Assembly (NCBI GenBank): GCA_028822535.1
Contig: JAPKDO010000003.1
Location: 1 to 35,913 of the forward strand
From: Acidimicrobiales bacterium
Lineage (GTDB): Bacteria; Actinomycetota; Acidimicrobiia; Acidimicrobiales; Salinilacustritrichaceae
Length of the DNA: 35,913 bases
Direction: 5' to 3'
The notes beneath the pieces are model-generated. The model saw nothing but the letters and a program-made list of their open reading frames with translations, had not been told where the DNA came from and made no database searches. Of this stretch, positions 1-7,724 are shown one piece after another; within the stretch, counting starts at the first letter, position 1; each line of letters starts with the position of its first letter. The position numbers and the translations under genes are program-made.

Positions 1-1
1 G

Positions 2-640
2 GACGAGGTCGCGAAACCCACCCATGGGATGACGCTGCTGCTGGCCGACCTGAAGGATCCAGCCGTCGACATCAACCCGATCGACAAGCTCGGACGGAAC
101 GCGGTCGTGTCCTGTGAGGTCGGTTTCGACGACCTGTTCGTTCCGGACGAGGACCGACTGGGTGAGGAGGGCGAGGGATTCAAGCTCCTGCTCGACGGAC
201 TCAACCCCGAACGGATCCTGCTGTCGGGCGAGGCGCTGGGGATCGGTCGGGTCGCGCTGTCGCGAGCGGTCGGCTACGCGAACGAACGTGTGGTCTTCGA
301 CCGCCCGATCGGTCAGAACCAAGGGCTGGCGTTCCCACTCGCCGACGCACACATGCGGCTCCGCGCTGCCGAGTTGGCGGTGCGAGATGCCAGCGCCCGC
401 TACGACGCCGGCCTGCCGTGCGGCGAGGCCGCGAACACGGCGAAGTACGTGGCGGCAGAGGCCGGGTTCCTCGCCGCCGACCGAGCACTCCAGACGCACG
501 GTGGTATGGGTTACGCCACCGAATATCACGTCGAGCGCTACTGGCGAGAGGCCCGGCTGATGCGGATCGCCCCTGTCAGCCAGGAGATGGTCCTCAACTA
601 CGTGTCCGAACACGTTCTCGGTCTGCCACGCAGCTACTGA
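2..640 (+). CDS. Acyl-CoA dehydrogenase, C-terminal part (5' end outside window)
   Basis: Frame open from base 2; ERILLSGEALGIGRVALSRAVGYANERVVFDRPIGQNQGLAFPLADAHMRL and LQTHGGMGYATEYHVERYWREARLMRIAPVSQEMVLNYVSEHVLGLPRSY are typical ACAD C-terminal motifs. Confidence 0.93.
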   Translation, partial: DEVAKPTHGMTLLLADLKDPAVDINPIDKLGRNAVVSCEVGFDDLFVPDEDRLGEEGEGFKLLLDGLNPERILLSGEALGIGRVALSRAVGYANERVVFDRPIGQNQGLAFPLADAHMRLRAAELAVRDASARYDAGLPCGEAANTAKYVAAEAGFLAADRALQTHGGMGYATEYHVERYWREARLMRIAPVSQEMVLNYVSEHVLGLPRSY

Positions 641-703
641 GGGCATCCTCGACAGGGGATCATTTCGACGGTCGGTAGGGTCCGGCGTCCGAACGACGGG
701 GGA

Positions 704-1495
704 GTGTCAACGATGACGCGATTCGACGGCCAGACCATCCTGGTGACCGGAGCAGCATCCGGCATCGGTGCAGCGACGGTCGAACGACTGCTCGACGAGG
801 GCGCCAACGTGGTCGGCGCCGACCTCGCGGTCGACGAACGCCGGCACGAGCGCTATTCGAGCGTGACCGCCGACGTCGGCGACGAAGGCGCGGTGGTGAA
901 CGCTGTCGCGGTCGCATCCGCCGTGACCGGACGCCTGGACGGCGTGATGCACTCGGCCGGCATCGTCGGCGGGGGTCCCGTGCACCTGCTCGAACTGCAC
1001 GAGTGGGAACGCGTGATGCGCGTGAACGCGACGGGGACCTATCTGGTCGCCCGTCATGGCATCCGGCAGATGTTGGGACAGGAGGTGATCGACGGTGAGC
1101 GAGGATCGCTGGTGAACGTGTCGAGCATCGAAGGCATCGAGGGAACCGCAGGCGGAAGCGCCTACAACGCATCCAAGGCGGCCGTCGCGCTCCTCACCAA
1201 GAACATGGCCATCGACTACGGGCGCCAGGGGATCCGGGTCAACGGGCTCTGCCCCGGCTTCATCGAGACGCCGTTGTTCGACATCGTCACCGGCACGCCG
1301 GGAATGGAGCACTACAAAGAGGCGCTCACCGAAGAACATGCCCTCCGGCGCAGCGGCCGGCCGAGCGAGATGGCATCGGTGGCAGCCTTCCTTCTCTCGA
1401 AGGACGCCAGCTTCGTCACCGGGCACATGCTCGTCGCCGACGGCGGCTACACCGCCGGTCGAGATCACGGCATCACCCCGATGTTCGGGCTGTAG
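704..1495 (+). CDS. SDR family NAD(P)-dependent oxidoreductase
   Basis: TGAASGIG cofactor motif, NVSSIEG, YNASK catalytic motif, C-terminal VADGGYTAG; start may be the internal ATG at 713. Confidence 0.93.
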   Translation: MSTMTRFDGQTILVTGAASGIGAATVERLLDEGANVVGADLAVDERRHERYSSVTADVGDEGAVVNAVAVASAVTGRLDGVMHSAGIVGGGPVHLLELHEWERVMRVNATGTYLVARHGIRQMLGQEVIDGERGSLVNVSSIEGIEGTAGGSAYNASKAAVALLTKNMAIDYGRQGIRVNGLCPGFIETPLFDIVTGTPGMEHYKEALTEEHALRRSGRPSEMASVAAFLLSKDASFVTGHMLVADGGYTAGRDHGITPMFGL

Positions 1496-1502
1496 CGCGC
1501 CG

Positions 1503-2702
1503 TCATGGGCAGCGGTCGCGCCACCAGTCGCTGAGGTACACGGCGGCACGGAGGTGTTGGGCAGCGCCGTCCGGGTCGGTGCGAGCGGCGTCGAGACAGG
1601 ACACGACGTATTTCGCGAGGTGCGCATCCTCCTGCGTCGCGGCGTGGTCGATCGCCCGCTGCAGTTCGTCGGCCGTGGGTCGCTGCGCTCCGGCGAGCAC
1701 GCCAGAGTCGCCGAGGCGGCCGCCTGCGAGTTCCGACAGTGGCGCGGACCCTTCGCCCGCACGGAATCCGACGACGTGCGTCGCAGCGATCGCGACCATT
1801 CGCAGCGGATCGGCGGCGTGGTGTGCGACCGACAGCAGCCCCTGGGGGATCGTCAGACAGTGGGACCATCCGTAGGGCGCGTGCGTGGGATCGTCGAGGA
1901 GCATGGAGGCGGTGGCGATCCGCAGGATGGCCTGCGTCGCCTGGACCATCTCGGTACGGGGTCCCACGGCCCGGCCGACGATGTGCGCGGCCAGGCCGGA
2001 CGACTCAGCCTGCGCCATGAGGGGTCGGATGAACGTGCTCCCCGGTGGGCCGAGCACGGGTGTGTCGGCGAGCGCCCGGGCGAGGTCGGATCGACTTCCA
2101 CCGGGTGACTCGTCGTCCATCCAGGTGAGTGCCCAGTCCGGATGTCGGGCGACCTCTCGGGCGAGCGTCCCGAACATGGCTCCGGCCAACGGCGACCGGG
2201 GAGCGGCGTGGGGAAGATGATGGAGGAAGATCGGCGCGTGGGCTGCGGCAGCGAGGCTCGAGGCGAGGCCGTCGGTCACCGCCTGCGACAGCAGGTCGGC
2301 GTCGAGCGACAGGCCAGCGGCAAACCCTGCCGAAGCTGCCGCGTGGAGATCGCCGTTGCCGATGGCGTCGAGCAACGCCGCGACCGGATCCTGGATCTCA
2401 GCGCCGTCGACGGCGTCCACCGATGGACCGAAGGCCTCGAACCGCGCTGCAATGGTGACAATCTGTCGACGCGCAGCGCCTCGATGTCCGGGTGAGACCG
2501 AAGGGAGTAGCGCCGCTCGCGCCAGCAGTTCCAGGGGCGCATGGAGGATGAACGAGTCCGGCGCGTCGAGTCGGGGCCGGGCGAGGACCTGGGCGACTCC
2601 GTCGATGATGGCGCGGTCGGACGACGTGTGCGCATTGCGCTCGTAGAGGTCGTCGTCGAGGTGCCCCGGATCGAGGTCGCGTAGATCGAGCCCGTCGTTC
2701 AT
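1503..2702 (-). CDS. Protein of unknown function (399 aa from ATG at 2702), divergent from soxR
   Basis: Long ORF; start MNDGLDLRDLDPGHLDD chosen because the SoxR-type promoter lies just upstream; no family recognised with confidence. Confidence 0.75.
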   Translation of the reverse strand: MNDGLDLRDLDPGHLDDDLYERNAHTSSDRAIIDGVAQVLARPRLDAPDSFILHAPLELLARAALLPSVSPGHRGAARRQIVTIAARFEAFGPSVDAVDGAEIQDPVAALLDAIGNGDLHAAASAGFAAGLSLDADLLSQAVTDGLASSLAAAAHAPIFLHHLPHAAPRSPLAGAMFGTLAREVARHPDWALTWMDDESPGGSRSDLARALADTPVLGPPGSTFIRPLMAQAESSGLAAHIVGRAVGPRTEMVQATQAILRIATASMLLDDPTHAPYGWSHCLTIPQGLLSVAHHAADPLRMVAIAATHVVGFRAGEGSAPLSELAGGRLGDSGVLAGAQRPTADELQRAIDHAATQEDAHLAKYVVSCLDAARTDPDGAAQHLRAAVYLSDWWRDRCP

Positions 2703-2710
2703 ACGACCGA

Positions 2711-2741
2711 ACCCTAAGATCTCAAGTGAACTCGAGGTCAA
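2711..2741 (-). promoter_or_regulatory. SoxR-type promoter: TTGACC (2741-2736), 19-bp spacer, TAGGGT (2716-2711), containing a SoxR box at 2720-2737
   Basis: TCTCAAGTGAACTCGAGG matches the E. coli soxS box CCTCAAGTTAACTTGAGG at 15/18 (from memory); the elongated 19-bp spacer is characteristic of MerR-family-regulated promoters. Confidence 0.75.
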
Positions 2742-2752
2742 GAGGTGCAGTC

Positions 2753-3217
2753 ATGACGGTCGACGAACTGGCGATCGGCGAGGTCGCCGCCCGCACCGGG
2801 CTCGCAGTCTCGGCCGTCCGCTACTACGAGTCCGAGGGCCTCATCGAGGCGTACCGGACCGGGGGGAACCAGCGACGGTTCCCTCGCGACACGCTCCGCC
2901 GGATCGGCTTCGTCCGTGCTGCCCAGCGCGTCGGGTTGTCCCTGGACGAGATCCGAGACGCGCTGGCCAGGTTGCCGACGTCGCGGACGCCGACGCGCGA
3001 CGACTGGAGCGCGCTCGCAGAATCGTGGCGGCCGCGGATCGACGAGCAGATCGAACGGCTGGCCAAGCTGCGCGACGACCTGGACTCGTGCATCGGGTGT
3101 GGCTGCTTGTCGCTCGACACCTGCGCGCTGTACAACCCCGACGACGCGGCAGCGTCACTCGGTGCCGGAGCTCGCTATCTACTCGGGAACCGTCCGGCCG
3201 ACGCCGGTATCGACTGA
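2753..3217 (+). CDS. soxR: Redox-sensitive transcriptional activator SoxR (MerR family)
   Basis: MerR HTH (IGEVAARTGLAVSAVRYYESEGLI) and Fe-S motif CIGCGCLSLDTC (CX2CXCX5C). Confidence 0.95.
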   Translation: MTVDELAIGEVAARTGLAVSAVRYYESEGLIEAYRTGGNQRRFPRDTLRRIGFVRAAQRVGLSLDEIRDALARLPTSRTPTRDDWSALAESWRPRIDEQIERLAKLRDDLDSCIGCGCLSLDTCALYNPDDAAASLGAGARYLLGNRPADAGID

Positions 3218-3221
3218 TCGG

Positions 3222-3623
3222 TCAGGGCGTTGCGACGGCCTCTCGAACGGCGGCGGCGACGTCGTCGGACGACGCACCCGGCCCGAGGATCGCCGCCACA
3301 CCGGCATCGCGCAAGGGTTGGACGTCGACGTCGGGGATGATGCCTCCGACGATCACGGGGATGTCGAGGCCGGCGTCGCGCAGTGCATCGATCATGCGTG
3401 GCGCCAACGTCAGGTGGCTGGCGTTGTGGAGCGACAGTCCGACGGCGTCGGCGTCCTCCTGGAGCGCGGCGGCGACGACCATGTCGGCTGTCTGGCGCAG
3501 TCCCAGGTAGATCACCTCGAATCCGGCGTCGCGGAGCATGCGAGTCACGACGCGCAGTCCACGATCGTGGCCGTCGAGGCCGAGCTTGGCGAGGACGATG
3601 CGGATGTTCGGGTGCGCGCTCAA
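3222..3623 (-). CDS. Cobalamin-binding small subunit of acyl-CoA mutase
   Basis: IRIVLAKLGLDGHDRGLRVVTRMLRDAGFEVIYLGLRQT carries the B12-binding DxHxxG motif; TTG start overlaps the large-subunit stop as TTGA. Confidence 0.88.
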   Translation of the reverse strand: MSAHPNIRIVLAKLGLDGHDRGLRVVTRMLRDAGFEVIYLGLRQTADMVVAAALQEDADAVGLSLHNASHLTLAPRMIDALRDAGLDIPVIVGGIIPDVDVQPLRDAGVAAILGPGASSDDVAAAVREAVATP

Positions 3624-5254
3624 ATGACGGTCCTCTCGACGTAGGTGCCGAAGACGTCCTCGAGTGCGGACACGATCTCGCCCTCGGTGGCATAGGACTT
3701 CACGGCATCGATCAGTACCGGCATCAGGTTCACGGTGGGATCCGCGGCGTCGGTCCGGATCCGGGCGAGCACGTCGCTGACGGCAGCGTCGTCCCGGGCC
3801 TTCTTGACCTCGCCGAGACGTTTGAGTTGGAGCTCCTCGGTGGCGGGGTCGATGCGCAGCAGGTTCTGTTCGCTCTCGTCGTTGCCCTCGGTGAAGGCGT
3901 TGACGCCCACGATGATGCGTTCGCCGGCGTTGACTTCTCGCTCGAAGCGATAGGACGCTTCGGCGATCTCGCTGACGAAGTACCCGTCGTCGATGCCGGC
4001 GTACACGCCTTCGAGGATCGAACCGTCGCCGATGTCGTCGAGGTGGGCGAAGACCTCCTCGGCCCGTCGTTCCATCTCGTCGGTCATCCATTCGACGTAG
4101 GGGGCCCCGCCGAGCGGATCGACCACGCTCGTCACGCCGGTCTCGTACGCCACGATCTGCTGCGTGCGCAGCGCGATGCGAGCGGCCTCCTCGGTGGGGA
4201 GCGCCAGGGCCTCGTCGTAGGAATCGGTGTGGAGCGACTGCGTGCCGCCGAGCGCGCCCGACAGCGCTTGGAGTGCGACCCGGGCGATGTTGTTCTTGGG
4301 TTGCTGGGCGGTCAAGGACACGCCCGCGGTCTGGGTGTGGAAGCGAAGCATCTGGGACTTCGGATCCTTCGCCCCGTAGCGCTCCTTCATCCAGCGGGCC
4401 CAGATGCGCCGGGCCGCGCGGAACTTGCCGATCTCCTCGAAGAAGTCGGAATGGGCGTTGAAGAAGAAGCTGAGGCGTGGCGCGAACGCATCGACGTCGA
4501 GACCGGCGGCGAGTGCGGCTTCGACGTAGGCGAAACCGTTGGCGATGGTGAATGCCAACTCGTGGGCGGCCGTCGAACCGGCCTCGCGGATGTGGTAACC
4601 GGAGATCGAGATGGGATGCCAGCGGGGCATCTCCGTAGCGGTGAACGCCATCATGTCGGTGATCAGGCGGACCGACGGCCGGGGCGGGAAGATGTACTCC
4701 TTCTGCGCCTGGTACTCCTTGAAGATGTCGTTCTGGATCGTCCCCGACAGCGCGGTGTGCTCCACGCCGTTCTTCTCGGCGAGTGCGATGTACATCGCCA
4801 TGACGATCGCCGCAGGGCCGTTGATCGTCATCGACGTCGACACCGATCCGAGGTCGATGTCGGCGAACAGGTCCTCCATGTCGGCGAGCGTGTCGACCGC
4901 GACGCCGGCGCGTCCGACCTCGCCCACGGCCCACTCGCTGTCCGAGTCCCGACCCATGAGTGTGGGCATGTCGAATGCGGTGGACAGTCCGGTGCCGCCG
5001 TTGCGGAGGATGTCCTTGAAACGGGCGTTGGTGTCCTCGGCGGTGCCGAACCCCGCGAACATGCGCATCGTCCACAGACGCGACCGATAGCCGGCGGCAT
5101 GGATCCCTCGTGTGTAGGGGTATTGGCCGGGGTGGGGGCCGTCGCCGTGGAGTGCGTCCTGGTCGACGCCGGATCGGGTCGAGAACAGCGTGTCCCGCTT
5201 GGCGGCGGCATCGAAGGCCGCCTCCCATTCGTTTCTGCTTGTTGGGTCCGTCAT
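3620..5254 (-). CDS. icmA: Acyl-CoA mutase large subunit, isobutyryl-CoA-mutase-like
   Basis: Methylmalonyl-CoA mutase superfamily motifs (GTGLSTAFDMPTLMGRDSD, SISGYHIREAGSTAAHELAFT, LRFHTQTAGVSLTAQQP, DPLGGAPYVEWMT); RMFAGFG and QNDIFKEYQAQKEY give Phe/Gln at the specificity positions. Confidence 0.85.
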   Translation of the reverse strand: MTDPTSRNEWEAAFDAAAKRDTLFSTRSGVDQDALHGDGPHPGQYPYTRGIHAAGYRSRLWTMRMFAGFGTAEDTNARFKDILRNGGTGLSTAFDMPTLMGRDSDSEWAVGEVGRAGVAVDTLADMEDLFADIDLGSVSTSMTINGPAAIVMAMYIALAEKNGVEHTALSGTIQNDIFKEYQAQKEYIFPPRPSVRLITDMMAFTATEMPRWHPISISGYHIREAGSTAAHELAFTIANGFAYVEAALAAGLDVDAFAPRLSFFFNAHSDFFEEIGKFRAARRIWARWMKERYGAKDPKSQMLRFHTQTAGVSLTAQQPKNNIARVALQALSGALGGTQSLHTDSYDEALALPTEEAARIALRTQQIVAYETGVTSVVDPLGGAPYVEWMTDEMERRAEEVFAHLDDIGDGSILEGVYAGIDDGYFVSEIAEASYRFEREVNAGERIIVGVNAFTEGNDESEQNLLRIDPATEELQLKRLGEVKKARDDAAVSDVLARIRTDAADPTVNLMPVLIDAVKSYATEGEIVSALEDVFGTYVERTVI

Positions 5255-5326
5255 CGTCGCGATCACCGAAGGATTCTGGGGAAGGGTCTGGGACAAGAAG
5301 GGGTGGAACAAATGGTTTGATGTCCA

Positions 5327-5342
5327 AGTAGTTTTCATTACT
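5327..5342. promoter_or_regulatory. Candidate MarR operator AGTAGT-TTTC-ATTACT
   Basis: 16-bp imperfect inverted repeat in an AT-rich patch between divergent icmA-like and marR genes, 9 bp before the MarR start. Confidence 0.35.
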
Positions 5343-5351
5343 GTAGCCCGC

Positions 5352-5858
5352 ATGAGCCTCGATTTCGACCCCGTGGCCGAGGCGCAGCGCAACTGGGAGC
5401 GGCATGGCTGGTCATCGGTGGAGGCGATGGCGGCGGCCACGTCCATCACGCGTGCGCATCAGATCCTCCTCGGCCGAATCGACGCCGCACTCTCGCCGTT
5501 CGGTTTGACGTTCTCACGGTTCGAAGCGTTGGCGTTGCTGCACTTCACCAAGGACGGTTGTCTTCCGATGGGCAAGGTGGGGGAGCGACTCCAGGTCCAC
5601 GCCGCGAGCGTGACGAACACCGTCGACCGTCTGGAAGCGGATTCGCTCGTCGAGCGACGGCGGCACGACTCCGACGGTCGCACGGTCCTCGCCTGCATCA
5701 CCGACGCCGGACGTGACCGCGCGCGAAATGCAGCCGCAGCGCTCGGAGCGATCGACTTCGGTCTCGCCGGCACCGTGCGTCCCGACCACGCTGGGATCAC
5801 GTCGGCACTGGCGACGGTGCGAGCGAACGCCGGCGACTTCGTCGCGAGCGGTTCCTGA
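5352..5858 (+). CDS. MarR family transcriptional regulator
   Basis: wHTH (FEALALLHFTKDGCLPMGKVGERLQVHAASVTNTVDRLEADSLVERRRHDSDGRTVLACITDAGRDRA). Confidence 0.93.
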   Translation: MSLDFDPVAEAQRNWERHGWSSVEAMAAATSITRAHQILLGRIDAALSPFGLTFSRFEALALLHFTKDGCLPMGKVGERLQVHAASVTNTVDRLEADSLVERRRHDSDGRTVLACITDAGRDRARNAAAALGAIDFGLAGTVRPDHAGITSALATVRANAGDFVASGS

Positions 5859-5863
5859 CAGGA

Positions 5864-5890
5864 GGGTCCTGACGCGCGGGTCCTGACGCG
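5864..5890. repeat. Tandem direct repeat GGGTCCTGACGCG x2 (5864-5876, 5878-5890)
   Basis: Two identical 13-mers at 14-bp period in the marR-SDR gap. Confidence 0.8.
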
Positions 5891-5917
5891 GTGTCAGGTA
5901 CCTGCGAGACTGCGCAC

Positions 5918-6676
5918 ATGCGTACCTACGTCGTGACCGGGTCGGCATCCGGCATCGGTGCCGCCACCGTCGATCGCCTCTGCGCTGGGGGCAATCGCGT
6001 GGTCGGCGTCGACCGACACGATGCGGAGGTCACGGCGGACCTGTCGACATCGGCGGGCCGTCGAGACATGGTGGCGGCGGTGACCCGCGAGACCGGCGGC
6101 AGCATCGATGCCGTCGTGGCGTGCGCCGGTGTCGCTGACGAGTCCTCGGCGACCATCGCGACCAACTTCTTCGGAGCCGTGGCCACGCTGGAGGGTCTCC
6201 GCCCGTCGCTGGCAGCGTCCGACGCGCCACGGGCGGTCGTGATCGCATCGGTGGCGTCGATCCTCGGTGCCGACGACGCGGTCGTGGACGCGTGCCTCGC
6301 TGGCGACGAGGTGACGGCGACCGAGCGTACGGCGGCGAATCCGTCGATGGCCTACCTCACGTCGAAGACCGCGCTCGCCCGGTGGGTGCGCCGCACGGCG
6401 CCGTCTCCAGCGTGGGCCGGTGCGGGTATCGCGCTCAACGCCATCGCCCCGGGCACCGTCCGCACGGCGATGACCGCAGAACTCCTCGAAGCTCCGGGAG
6501 GGACCGAGATGGTCGACTCTGCGGTCCCGATGCCGCTGTCGGGCCATGCCCACGCCGACGACATCGCCCCGCTGCTCGAGTTCCTCACCAGTGCCGACAA
6601 CACCCGGGTCACCGGCCAGGTCGTGTTCATCGACGGTGGCGCCGACGCCGTCATCCGTGGGGACTCCACGTGGTGA
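5918..6676 (+). CDS. SDR family oxidoreductase (3-alpha-hydroxysteroid dehydrogenase/carbonyl reductase-like)
   Basis: MRTYVVTGSASGIGAATVDRL, MAYLTSKTAL catalytic motif, NAIAPGTVRT, VFIDGGADAV. Confidence 0.88.
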   Translation: MRTYVVTGSASGIGAATVDRLCAGGNRVVGVDRHDAEVTADLSTSAGRRDMVAAVTRETGGSIDAVVACAGVADESSATIATNFFGAVATLEGLRPSLAASDAPRAVVIASVASILGADDAVVDACLAGDEVTATERTAANPSMAYLTSKTALARWVRRTAPSPAWAGAGIALNAIAPGTVRTAMTAELLEAPGGTEMVDSAVPMPLSGHAHADDIAPLLEFLTSADNTRVTGQVVFIDGGADAVIRGDSTW

Positions 6677-7665
6677 GCGACCGACTCGACCGGGACGAGG
6701 TCGCAGCCCTGCGGGGCCGCATCGGGCACGACATCGACAAGGGGTTGGTCCACGCCGCGCAACTCGCGATCGCCGTCGACGGTGAGGTCGTCCTCGAGGA
6801 CCACGTCGCGAACGCCATCCCGGGACAGTTGACGCCGTTGTACTCGGCCTCGAAGGTCGTGCCGGTGCTGGCGATGTGGCGTCTGCTCGGCGACGCACAC
6901 CGCCGGGCTCCCGCGCGCACCGCTCGGCCCGGACGATTGGGGAGACCCCGACCGCCGTCGAGCGAAGATGGCCGGTTGGTACGTGACCTCGACGCCGGGT
7001 GCGGAGTTCGGCTACCACGCCACCTCGGCTGCGTGGATCCAGGCCGAGATCGTTTCCGCTCTGTGTGGAACGGACCACGTCGCCGGCATCCATGCGCTCG
7101 TCACGGAGCCGCTCGGCCTGCCGTCGTTTTACGGCATCGACGACACGCACGCGGATGTCGCCGACCTCGTTCCGGTCGCGACGGGTGCCGCCACCATCGA
7201 CATGGGGAGGCGACGTTCGACGCGCTGTTGCGATTCAACGATCACGACGTCCGCCTCGTCGGCGTGCCTGGCGCCGGGGCGTACGCGACTGCTGCCGATG
7301 TCGCCCTGCTCTACCAGGGCGTCATGCAGAACCCCGGCGGACTGTCGGATCCAGCGGTCCTGGCCGACGGGATCGGTACGGTGCGCGTCACCGAGGACGA
7401 CCCGATGCGGATGGCGCCCGCCAACCGGTCCCGGGGCTTCATGATCGCCGGCGACGATGGGCATGCGTTGCGGCGGGGTTTCGCGGTCGATGCCGGGCCG
7501 CGCACGTTCGGTCACGACGGCGCAGGCGGTCAGGTCGCGTGGGCCGACCCCGACACCGGCCAGTCCGTGGCATACCTCCCGTCGGGGATCGACCCCGACA
7601 TCGTCCGACTCACCCGGCGCAGCGTGTCCGTGTCGACGCGGGCGATGCGCTCGCTCCGCCTCTGA
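6673..7665 (+). pseudogene. Serine hydrolase (class C beta-lactamase/esterase family) with an out-of-frame central third
   Basis: N-terminal SASK and C-terminal FNDHDVRLVGVPGAG...FGHDGAGGQVAWADP are in frame 1; HTAGLP...GYHATSAAWIQAEIV...EPLGLPSFYGI lies in the frame of ORF 6968-7444. Confidence 0.8.
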
Positions 7666-7724
7666 CCGGCGCCGCCTGGGTGTGGGGCGGGTCTGACGCC
7701 GTTGCCGACGGGGTAGGGGCCCTC

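Noticed and set aside
707-1762. 351-aa minus-strand ORF over the first SDR
   Set aside because: Antisense shadow; low-complexity His/Arg composition, no domain signal
3383-5320. 645-aa plus-strand ORF opposite the mutase
   Set aside because: Antisense shadow of a strongly conserved mutase gene
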